From an uncultured Bacillota bacterium (GTDB lineage: Bacteria; Bacillota; Clostridia; Peptostreptococcales; Anaerovoracaceae), in NCBI GenBank assembly GCA_946629205.1, contig CAMOXP010000077.1, forward strand, positions 1 to 6,700: a DNA stretch of 6,700 nt. The letters run 5' to 3'. How positions within the stretch are numbered: position 1 is the first letter of the stretch; every line of letters begins with the position of its first letter. The notes below the pieces were generated by a model. The model was not told where the DNA came from. It was given only the letters and a program-made list of their open reading frames with translations, and made no database searches. Of this stretch, positions 1 to 5,336 are shown one piece after another. The translations under genes and the position numbers were made by a program.

Positions 1-1
1 G

Positions 2-997
2 CTCTTCCGCGACGACCTTCAGACAGAGGCGAGTGATAAGGTCATCAGTTTCGAGAACGTGGGAAAGCAGATGAAACACTTCGCCACGTTCATCGGCAAC
101 TCCGGCAGCTTCATGCGGCCCCACAATAACGAAGTCATCCTCTCATGGCTGCGCACCCAGGATCCAACCTATGATGATTTTGCGAAAGAGACAGACGTGC
201 AGAAACTCGGCTACCGGAGAGTTTTCATCAGCAGCACCGGAAGTGCAGACGTGACCGGCACGGTACGCGATGATTCCGGAAACAAAGTGGCAACATTCAA
301 GAACGGAATCCTGCTGTCTTCCAGTGATCCGTGGGTGGCGGTCACCACCTGCGATACAGGGAACTGGCTCAGACTGCCCCTCCAAAAGGGCTACACCATC
401 GATCTGAGCACCAGCCAAAAGACGAACCTCACCCTCACGATGAAGGAGTATTCCGTCTATGATGGAACAACAGTCCGTACCGTGACTAAAGACAAGAAAT
501 ACAATTGGAAGAACCTAAGTGTCGTGAAGGGCGACCAGATCAAGTGGGTCCTTCCGCAGGCAGCGAAAGACGGCAAGAGCAAACTGCCGTCCAGCGCATA
601 CAACTATATCAAACTGAATAAAGCCGCCCCTGACAAGGTAAAAATCTGGACTTACATCAAGGCAGGAAAGAAGTCTATTATCGTCAACTGGAAGAAGGTC
701 AGCGGAGCCACTGGTTATGTCGTGCAGTACCGCAAGGCAGGCGCATCCAAATGGACGACTAAGAAGACGACAAAAGCCACCTATACCATCAAGAAACTGA
801 AGAAGGGCGCACGGTATGATGTGAGAGTCGCCGCAGTCAAGAAAACCGGCAGCGGGACCTTCCGAGGCAAATATTCTGCCGTGTCGCACCGCTACATCAA
901 AAACGTTGGCCCGGTCAAGGCAAAGGCAGGAAAAGGTAAGATCAAGATAACCTGGAAGAAGGATAAGAAGGCAACCAAATCCGCGAAAGTCAGGTAA
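2..997 (+). CDS. Secreted/surface protein with C-terminal fibronectin type III repeats (5' end outside window)
   Basis: The reading frame is open from base 2, so the GTG at 59 is probably internal and the true start lies upstream; 331 residues are visible. Bases 2-620 encode a region I cannot place in a named family, containing MRPHNNEVILSWL (around 113-151) and a stretch rich in Thr, Ser and Asp that looks like a beta-sandwich. The His in that motif might be the last catalytic residue of an alpha/beta hydrolase, but this is only a guess. Bases 629-901 encode a complete FN3 domain, recognisable by VNWKKVSGATGYVVQYR and the late YDVRVAAV strand. A second FN3 begins at about 908 (KIKITWKKDKKAT) but stops at TAA 995-997 after about 30 residues. 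Such proteins are usually exported and act at the cell surface; no signal peptide, sorting motif or anchor is visible here. Lysine is very abundant. Confidence is high for the FN3 repeat and low for any enzymatic role. Confidence 0.8.
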   Translation, partial: LFRDDLQTEASDKVISFENVGKQMKHFATFIGNSGSFMRPHNNEVILSWLRTQDPTYDDFAKETDVQKLGYRRVFISSTGSADVTGTVRDDSGNKVATFKNGILLSSSDPWVAVTTCDTGNWLRLPLQKGYTIDLSTSQKTNLTLTMKEYSVYDGTTVRTVTKDKKYNWKNLSVVKGDQIKWVLPQAAKDGKSKLPSSAYNYIKLNKAAPDKVKIWTYIKAGKKSIIVNWKKVSGATGYVVQYRKAGASKWTTKKTTKATYTIKKLKKGARYDVRVAAVKKTGSGTFRGKYSAVSHRYIKNVGPVKAKAGKGKIKITWKKDKKATKSAKVR

Positions 998-1026
998 AAA
1001 GATCTGAAAATGAAATCATGTTTATT

Positions 1027-1057
1027 CAGAAATGCCGCCGCACAGGCGGCGTTTCTG
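1027..1057 (+). terminator. Intrinsic terminator after the FN3 protein gene
   Basis: A 13-bp stem pairs 1027-1039 with 1045-1057 around the loop GCACA. It has one T-G wobble (1033/1051) and a GC-rich core (GCCGCC/GGCGGC). The U-rich part (GTTTCTGTGTT) is weak and partly inside the stem. It starts 29 bases after the upstream stop codon. The position and stem support a terminator, but the poor T-run leaves its efficiency open. Confidence 0.7.
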
Positions 1058-1066
1058 TGTTATAAT
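1058..1066 (+). promoter_or_regulatory. Extended -10 promoter for the tmk operon
   Basis: TGTTATAAT is a perfect TGnTATAAT extended -10 element. No convincing -35 box lies 17 bases upstream, where the terminator hairpin sits, but extended -10 promoters can work without one. The expected start of transcription is near 1073. This favours translation of the next gene from ATG 1102 rather than ATG 1084. Confidence 0.6.
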
Positions 1067-1090
1067 TACTCTGTATTTTTGCGATGAATC

Positions 1091-1095
1091 GAGGG
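1091..1095 (+). promoter_or_regulatory. Ribosome binding site deciding the start at 1102
   Basis: GAGGG lies 6 bases before ATG 1102. The earlier in-frame ATG at 1084 has no Shine-Dalgarno sequence and would be about 11 bases from the predicted transcript start. Confidence 0.6.
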
Positions 1096-1101
1096 TTATC
1101 A

Positions 1102-1386
1102 ATGACATTACTTAAGATACTGTTTCTTCTTTTGATCATTATACCGTTTGCGCTGTTTTTACTGTATATTCTGGAAAGGCTCATGGACGAGATGCCGTCC
1201 AAGGCCGAGATGGAGGCTGAGATGAGCCCGGTCGAACGGCGCAGAAGCAGGGCGGCTGCCAGGAACAGAGGGACCAGAACGGTCAACCACAGGCAGGGCG
1301 GACCCAGCTCCGCGGAAAAACGAAGAAGGCGCAAAGCAAGAAAAACTGAAAGAAGACAGAAACAGAAAAGGAAAACCGGCAGATAA
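1102..1386 (+). CDS. Small single-pass membrane protein with a strongly basic tail
   Basis: I do not recognise this 94-residue protein. Residues 6-24 form one hydrophobic segment (ILFLLLIIIPFALFLLYIL). A short acidic linker follows (25-45, with the DE and EAEMSPVE patches), then an Arg/Lys-rich tail: 23 of the last 49 residues are Arg or Lys and only 2 are acidic. By the positive-inside rule the tail should lie in the cytoplasm, with the N-terminus outside. Such a tail could contact acidic lipids, RNA or DNA, but this is inference from charge alone. It appears to be the first gene of the operon, and its stop TAA (1384-1386) shares an A with the tmk start codon (TAATG), which suggests translational coupling. 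The start at 1102 is chosen over 1084 because of the GAGGG site. Confidence 0.75.
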   Translation: MTLLKILFLLLIIIPFALFLLYILERLMDEMPSKAEMEAEMSPVERRRSRAAARNRGTRTVNHRQGGPSSAEKRRRRKARKTERRQKQKRKTGR

Positions 1387-2006
1387 TGACCAGAGGATAT
1401 TTTATTACATTTGAAGGCGGAGACGGCTCCGGGAAGTCCACGCAGATCGCGCTGCTCCGGGACTGGCTCATGCAGGCCGGATACGATGTGATTCTGACAC
1501 GTGAACCGGGCGGGACCCGGATCAGTGAGAAAATCAGGGAACTGATCCTGGATCCGGACAATCAAGAGATGGCGGATATGACGGAAGCGCTCCTTTACGC
1601 TGCGGCAAGGGCACAGCTGGTCAGCCAGATGATCAAGCCGGCGCTTGCAGAGGGAAAGGTCGTAATCTGTGACCGGTTCGTAGACTCCAGCATAGCGTAC
1701 CAGGCCTACGGAAGAGGTTTGGGCGATGCGGTAGGCGTGATCAACAGCTACGCGGTCGACGGATGCATGCCGGACCTGACGATACTGCTCAGATTGGACC
1801 CGGAGAAGGGGAGCAGCAGGATCGCAGACCGGGAGCATGACCGGATCGAGCAGGCACCGGATGCTTTTCACAGAAAGGTCTACGAAGGCTATCTGGCGCT
1901 GGAAAAGACCTATCCGGAGCGGATATTCGGCATTGACGCCTCCGGTACGATAGAAGAAATCGCAGATGAGATCCGGCGCAGGGTGCATACAGTCATAGGT
2001 CGTTAA
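1386..2006 (+). CDS. tmk: Thymidylate kinase (dTMP kinase)
   Basis: This cytoplasmic enzyme phosphorylates dTMP to dTDP with ATP, an essential step in dTTP supply. The 206-residue length is normal for the family. The P-loop GGDGSGKST is at residues 11-19, the dTMP-site motif TREPGGT at 38-44, DRFVDSSIAYQ (the DR-F/Y motif) at 96-106, and PDLTILL at 129-135. The lid region around 143-155 (SSRIADREHDRIE) carries arginines, while the P-loop lacks the arginine of the human-type enzyme, so it looks like a bacterial lid-arginine enzyme. The start overlaps the stop of the preceding small gene by one base, and 34 bases separate it from holB, as expected within one operon. Confidence 0.97.
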   Translation: MTRGYFITFEGGDGSGKSTQIALLRDWLMQAGYDVILTREPGGTRISEKIRELILDPDNQEMADMTEALLYAAARAQLVSQMIKPALAEGKVVICDRFVDSSIAYQAYGRGLGDAVGVINSYAVDGCMPDLTILLRLDPEKGSSRIADREHDRIEQAPDAFHRKVYEGYLALEKTYPERIFGIDASGTIEEIADEIRRRVHTVIGR

Positions 2007-2040
2007 CAGAACGCGATAGGGGCATTTAGGAAGAAGAGAA

Positions 2041-2844
2041 ATGATACTGGAAACAGGAAGAGATAACGCAAGGCTAAAGGAAAGACTAGAGAAGATCATC
2101 AGTACGAACAGGGTCTCACACGCGTATCTGTTCGAAGGACCGACCGGCATAGACAAGGAAGCCTTTGCAAGAGGATTTATCAAGGGTGTTCTGTGCCCGA
2201 AGGGACTGGGGGAAAACTGCGGCGAGTGCAGTATCTGCAGCAAGATCGACCACGGCAATCATGAGGATGTGAGCTGGATCAGCAGAGACGGGCTCTCTGT
2301 CAAGGATGCTGTTGTGACGGCAATTCAGGAGAAACTGAATGTCAGACCTGTCGGCGGGCGTAATGTGATTGTGATCAGCGACAGCGACACAATGACGCCC
2401 CAGGCGCAGAACAGGCTGCTGAAGACTTTGGAAGAACCCCCGGGTGACGCGCTGATCATCCTGCTCTCCGAAAATATGGAGAATCTGGCGCCGACGATCC
2501 AGTCCAGATGTGTGAAATTCAGAATCGACGCCCATCCGCAGACGGCAGAGGATGAGGGCGCAGAGACACTGATCCGGATGGCTTTGGCGGGCCGCAGGTT
2601 CCACGAGCTGGTCCATGAGGCCGGCGATGATCTCAAAGATCGGATCAAGGCAGGACAGCTGCTCGATTCGATGGAGCGGGTGTATAGGGATATGCTCTTT
2701 GAAGAGCACAAAGACGTTCAGACATACAAGCCGGAAGAAATCTGCAGATATATCGAATGCATTGAAGAGGCCCGCACGAGGCTCGAACAGAAAATGTCCG
2801 CAGAATACGCTATGAAGGAGCTTCTGCTGGAGATCACAGGATAA
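2041..2844 (+). CDS. holB: DNA polymerase III delta' subunit (clamp loader)
   Basis: Delta' is the stator subunit of the clamp loader, which opens the beta sliding clamp and places it on primed DNA. The protein has 267 residues, compared with about 330 in model bacteria, so the C-terminal collar domain seems short. Residues 26-31 (SHAYLF) and the degenerate P-loop GPTGIDKEA (33-41) are typical; Asp and Glu replace the expected Gly and Ser/Thr, consistent with the non-ATPase role of delta'. The zinc module uses C52, C60, C63 and C66. QNRLLKTLEEPP (123-134) and the SRC arginine-finger motif (155-157) are the family hallmarks. The ribosome site AGGAAG (2028-2033) is 7 bases before the ATG. The tmk-holB pairing is widespread in Bacillota. 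Confidence 0.93.
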   Translation: MILETGRDNARLKERLEKIISTNRVSHAYLFEGPTGIDKEAFARGFIKGVLCPKGLGENCGECSICSKIDHGNHEDVSWISRDGLSVKDAVVTAIQEKLNVRPVGGRNVIVISDSDTMTPQAQNRLLKTLEEPPGDALIILLSENMENLAPTIQSRCVKFRIDAHPQTAEDEGAETLIRMALAGRRFHELVHEAGDDLKDRIKAGQLLDSMERVYRDMLFEEHKDVQTYKPEEICRYIECIEEARTRLEQKMSAEYAMKELLLEITG

Positions 2845-2862
2845 ACGGCGGAAATACGACAA

Positions 2863-2888
2863 AATATATGAATATATGAAATATATGA
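2863..2888 (+). repeat. Three tandem AATATATGA units in the ricT leader
   Basis: Units lie at 2863-2870 (lacking the last A), 2871-2879 and 2880-2888. Each contains an ATG (2868, 2876, 2885). The first opens a three-codon frame (Met-Asn-Ile-stop) that ends at 2879; the other two are in frame with ricT. The AT-rich block stands out from the balanced composition around it. Function is unknown. Confidence 0.7.
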
Positions 2889-2889
2889 A

Positions 2890-2895
2890 AGGAAG
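2890..2895 (+). promoter_or_regulatory. Ribosome binding site deciding the ricT start
   Basis: AGGAAG lies 4 bases before ATG 2900. The in-frame ATGs at 2876 and 2885 have no such site upstream, and translation from 2900 gives the usual RicT N-terminus (MTDVVGVKFK). Confidence 0.65.
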
Positions 2896-2899
2896 CAAT

Positions 2900-3844
2900 A
2901 TGACAGACGTTGTAGGCGTTAAATTTAAGGATGTAGGAAAGATGTATTATTTTTCACCCGGAGACAATCAGGTCGCCATGGGTGATAACGTAATTGTTGA
3001 GACTGCCAGAGGACTTGAATTCGGAACAATCTGCAGGGAGAGAACGAGTGTGGACGAATCGGAGCTTGTAGCGCCTCTCAAAAGCATCATCCGCAAGGCT
3101 ACAGACGCAGACCGGAAGAAGCACGCGGACAATCTGGCAAAGAAGGACAACGCGCTGCGTTTATGCCAGGAAAAAATCGATGCGCACGGACTGGAAATGA
3201 AGCTCATCGATGTTGAATACACATTCGATAACAGCAAGGTGGTGTTCTATTTTACCGCTGACGGCAGAGTCGACTTCAGGGAACTTGTCAAGGATCTGGC
3301 GTCCGTATTCCGTATGCGGATCGAACTGCGGCAGATCGGCGTCAGGGACGAAGCCAAGATGATCGGCGGCGTGGGCAGCTGCGGCAGAGGCCTTTGCTGC
3401 AGTACGTGGCTCAGGGATTTCGAGCCGGTATCCATCAAGATGGCAAAGGTGCAGAACCTGTCTCTGAACCCTACGAAGATCTCCGGGATCTGCGGAAGGC
3501 TCATGTGCTGCCTGAAGTATGAGAACGATATTTACAATGAGCTCAAGAAAGGGATGCCGAATGTGGGCGAGCGCGTGAAAACGCCGGACGGCATCGGCGT
3601 TGTGACGGATATCAATATTCTGGAGAATCTTGTGCGGACAAGGCTTGTACTTGAAGAAGCGTCAAAGGAGAACGACAACGAAGAGAAACTCAGCACCGAG
3701 TTTTATTCCTACGGAAAGGAAGAAATCAAGCGGCTGGGTAAGAGAAACCGCAAAGGCAACAAAAGCAAAGAAAGAAAAGAAGATGAACTGACCGGCCTTG
3801 ATCCGGAACAGCTCAAAGAAATAGAGAAACTGCTCAAAGACTGA
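2900..3844 (+). CDS. ricT: RicT/YaaT, PSP1-domain protein of the Ric complex
   Basis: In B. subtilis, RicT (YaaT) works with RicA (YmcA) and RicF (YlbF). The complex carries iron-sulfur clusters and directs RNase Y maturation of operon mRNAs, which affects competence, sporulation and biofilm formation. This protein has 314 residues from ATG 2900. The N-terminal part (VVGVKFKDVGKMYYFSPGD, residues 4-22) and a central PSP1 region are followed by the diagnostic cysteine motifs GSCGRGLCC (C161, C166, C167) and GICGRLMCC (C198, C203, C204), the likely cluster ligands. A lysine- and glutamate-rich tail of about 55 residues makes it longer than the Bacillus protein. It sits 55 bases after holB and 21 before the methyltransferase gene, the same relative order as holB-yaaT-(yabA)-yabB in Bacillus; yabA is absent between them. 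Whether it acts through RNase Y here is inferred from the family. Confidence 0.92.
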   Translation: MTDVVGVKFKDVGKMYYFSPGDNQVAMGDNVIVETARGLEFGTICRERTSVDESELVAPLKSIIRKATDADRKKHADNLAKKDNALRLCQEKIDAHGLEMKLIDVEYTFDNSKVVFYFTADGRVDFRELVKDLASVFRMRIELRQIGVRDEAKMIGGVGSCGRGLCCSTWLRDFEPVSIKMAKVQNLSLNPTKISGICGRLMCCLKYENDIYNELKKGMPNVGERVKTPDGIGVVTDINILENLVRTRLVLEEASKENDNEEKLSTEFYSYGKEEIKRLGKRNRKGNKSKERKEDELTGLDPEQLKEIEKLLKD

Positions 3845-3865
3845 TGCAAGAGGGATGTTCTATTG

Positions 3866-4600
3866 ATGGAAAGCATAGAGGAAATCGGCTTTGGCGGCCT
3901 GAAACTCATACAGAGCAGTGAGGGATTCCGATTCGGGATCGATGCGGTGCTCCTGGCCGATTTCGCAGCCGGGATCTGCCCGGGGGCAGGCAGTATCGTG
4001 GATCTCGGCACAGGAAACGGCGTCATTCCGCTGATTCTGAGCCACAAGACAGAGGCCGGAACCATCACAGGGATCGACCTGCAGGCAAAGGCTATCGAGC
4101 TTGCCGGAAGAAGCTGCGATCTGAACGGACTTGGCGAAAGGATCCGCTTTATCCAATGCGATGTGGCCGAGCTGCAGAAAGAGAGACCGGATCTGCGAGG
4201 TACAGCGGACGCCGTTGTTTCGAATCCTCCTTATATAGCCAGAGGCGCAGGGATCACCAACGCAGGAGACAGTAAATTCCTGTCCCGTCAGGAAACGACT
4301 GCCGGTATTGAAGAATTCACGGCAGCTGCAGCCTTTCTATTGAAAGAAAGGGGGCATTTCTTTCTTATCCACAGACCTTCCAGACTGGTTGATCTGTTTT
4401 ATAGCTGCAGGAAGAATGGGTTGGAGCCTAAGATGATCCGCTTTGTTGCACCGCGGCAGGGTGCGAAACCGAACATTGTGCTTTTGCATTGTGTGAAGGG
4501 CGGCGGCCGGGAACTGGACTTTGCGGATGAACTGTATGTCTATGATGAAGCGGGGAGATACACCGCAGAAATCATGAAAATATACGAAAAAACACGTTGA
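3866..4600 (+). CDS. trmN6: TrmN6-like tRNA adenine-N6 methyltransferase (YabB family)
   Basis: This is a class I S-adenosylmethionine-dependent methyltransferase of 244 residues. The N-terminal FRFGIDAVLLADF (residues 21-33) is typical of the TrmN6/YabB family. The SAM-binding motif I is DLGTGNGVIP (46-55), the acidic ribose-binding residue is D71 in GIDLQ, and NPPY (120-123) is the catalytic motif of N6-adenine or amide methyltransferases. In E. coli, TrmN6 methylates A37 of tRNA-Val; the substrate of Gram-positive members is less certain, so the symbol follows family and position. ATG 3866 is preceded directly by an in-frame TTG (3863); the ribosome site GAGGGA (3850-3855) fits either, and the choice changes one residue only. 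It is the last gene of the tmk operon; no hairpin terminator follows, and its stop codon overlaps the -35 box of the next promoter. Confidence 0.88.
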   Translation: MESIEEIGFGGLKLIQSSEGFRFGIDAVLLADFAAGICPGAGSIVDLGTGNGVIPLILSHKTEAGTITGIDLQAKAIELAGRSCDLNGLGERIRFIQCDVAELQKERPDLRGTADAVVSNPPYIARGAGITNAGDSKFLSRQETTAGIEEFTAAAAFLLKERGHFFLIHRPSRLVDLFYSCRKNGLEPKMIRFVAPRQGAKPNIVLLHCVKGGGRELDFADELYVYDEAGRYTAEIMKIYEKTR

Positions 4601-4625
4601 AAATATTTCCAAATTGTGCAATAAT
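4597..4625 (+). promoter_or_regulatory. Promoter for the small membrane protein gene and probably abrB
   Basis: TTGAAA (4597-4602) and AATAAT (4620-4625) are 17 bases apart. TGC directly before the -10 makes it an extended -10 as well. The -35 box overlaps the stop codon of the methyltransferase gene. Transcription should begin near 4632, close to the AGGAGG site. Confidence 0.7.
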
Positions 4626-4634
4626 AGCATGTGC

Positions 4635-4640
4635 AGGAGG
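4635..4640 (+). promoter_or_regulatory. Ribosome binding site for the small membrane protein
   Basis: A perfect AGGAGG (continuing as TG) precedes ATG 4652 by 11 bases, slightly long. The in-frame GTG at 4631 lies upstream of this site and cannot use it, so 4652 is the better start. Confidence 0.65.
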
Positions 4641-4651
4641 TGCAGATAATT

Positions 4652-4975
4652 ATGAGTGTAACATTAGATCTTAAAACACTGCTGATAGCCCTCGTCTTGA
4701 TCGCGCTCATTGTGCTGATCATATATGTGATTTTCCTGGTCAAAAAACTTATGGTGACGCTTGAACACACGGATAAGGTTCTCGAAGATGTGGAAGTCGT
4801 TACCGCGATTGCTGCGGAGCGGAGCCAGGATGTGGACAGCATCATCACAAATGTTTCCGGTACTGTAGCAGATCTGTCTGATGCGGTGAAAGGCAATGAG
4901 TCCACTGTATCGGCCATCGCCAGCATAGCGAAATCTGCAGCATCCATCAAAGGTATCATGTCCGGCGATAAGTAG
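4652..4975 (+). CDS. Small single-pass membrane protein, DUF948-like
   Basis: The 107-residue protein has one long hydrophobic segment at residues 10-30, followed by KK (31-32) and a predicted helical, charged and Val/Ala/Ser-rich cytoplasmic part. The arrangement (N-terminal membrane helix, then LEHTDKVLEDVEVVTAIA and a weak heptad-like pattern) resembles small DUF948/YtxG-type proteins, but I assign this only tentatively. It has its own promoter and a strong ribosome site, and is followed by abrB after 47 bases with no terminator, so the two are probably cotranscribed. Its role is unknown; a link to the regulator is suggested only by position. Confidence 0.72.
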   Translation: MSVTLDLKTLLIALVLIALIVLIIYVIFLVKKLMVTLEHTDKVLEDVEVVTAIAAERSQDVDSIITNVSGTVADLSDAVKGNESTVSAIASIAKSAASIKGIMSGDK

Positions 4976-5022
4976 TCCCGGGTATTGACTGACAGCAAAT
5001 TATCACCGAAAGGAGTTTACAT

Positions 5023-5265
5023 ATGAAAGCAACTGGAATCGTAAGAAAAGTCGACGAGTTAGGAAGAATCGTGCTTCCAATCGAATTGAGAAGAACTCTG
5101 AACATCGATATCAGAGATCCGTTGGAAATCTATGTTGACGGAGAATCGATCATGCTGAAGAAGTATCAGCCGGCATGCATTTTCTGCGGCAGCTCAGACG
5201 ACGTCAAGCAAATCCATGGCAAGAACGTATGCGCTAAATGTGTCAAAGAACTGCAGGAATTATAA
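5023..5265 (+). CDS. abrB: AbrB-family transition-state regulator
   Basis: The 80-residue protein begins with the AbrB/SpoVT swapped-hairpin DNA-binding domain: GIVRKVDELGRIVLPIELRR (residues 5-24) is almost identical to the B. subtilis AbrB N-terminus. Members bind AT-rich promoter DNA as dimers or tetramers and repress post-exponential genes. The C-terminus differs from the Bacillus multimerisation domain: CIFC (C52, C55) and CAKC (C70, C73) form a CxxC-14-CxxC pattern suggesting a small zinc-binding knuckle, inferred from spacing alone. The site AAAGGAG (5009-5015) is 7 bases before the ATG. All five arginine codons are AGA and many others look selected, unlike the mixed usage of its neighbours, which fits high expression. 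Its location after the tmk-yabB block matches Bacillus. The symbol is by family; targets here are unknown. Confidence 0.93.
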   Translation: MKATGIVRKVDELGRIVLPIELRRTLNIDIRDPLEIYVDGESIMLKKYQPACIFCGSSDDVKQIHGKNVCAKCVKELQEL

Positions 5266-5287
5266 GCTGGAGAAGACAATAGAGAAC

Positions 5288-5317
5288 AAAAGGGAGCAAT
5301 TCACTTGCCCCTTTTTT
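5288..5317 (+). terminator. Intrinsic terminator between abrB and murA
   Basis: AAAAGGG(A)GCAA (5288-5299) pairs with TTGCCCCTTTT (5305-5315), with one bulged A at 5295 and a five-base loop TTCAC. Six Ts (5312-5317) form the tail. This is a textbook rho-independent terminator, 22 bases after the abrB stop codon. Confidence 0.88.
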
Positions 5318-5324
5318 ACATAAT

Positions 5325-5330
5325 AAGGAG
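5325..5330 (+). promoter_or_regulatory. Ribosome binding site deciding the GTG start of murA
   Basis: AAGGAG lies 6 bases before GTG 5337. The overlapping ATG at 5335 is in another frame that does not encode MurA. Confidence 0.75.
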
Positions 5331-5336
5331 TTAGAT

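Noticed and set aside
59..61. GTG as the true start of the FN3 protein
   Set aside because: The frame is open upstream to base 2 with sequence of the same character, and no Shine-Dalgarno sequence precedes the GTG, so the gene is taken as cut by the window edge.
1026..2258. A 410-codon open frame on the minus strand opposite the small membrane gene, tmk and the holB start
   Set aside because: It is antisense to tmk, which has full family motifs. The translation is low in recognisable motifs and rich in Leu, Ser, Arg and Cys as expected from a codon shadow, and it lacks a good ribosome site.
2116..2898. A 260-codon minus-strand frame opposite holB
   Set aside because: holB on the plus strand shows the zinc cysteines and SRC motif; the antisense translation has no family features.
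4985..4990. TTGACT as a -35 box of an abrB promoter
   Set aside because: At 16 to 18 bases downstream there is only the ribosome site region (GAAAGG), with no -10-like hexamer.
5319..5324. CATAAT as a -10 box of a murA promoter
   Set aside because: It would start transcription at about 5331, downstream of the murA ribosome site, and no -35 element lies at proper spacing.
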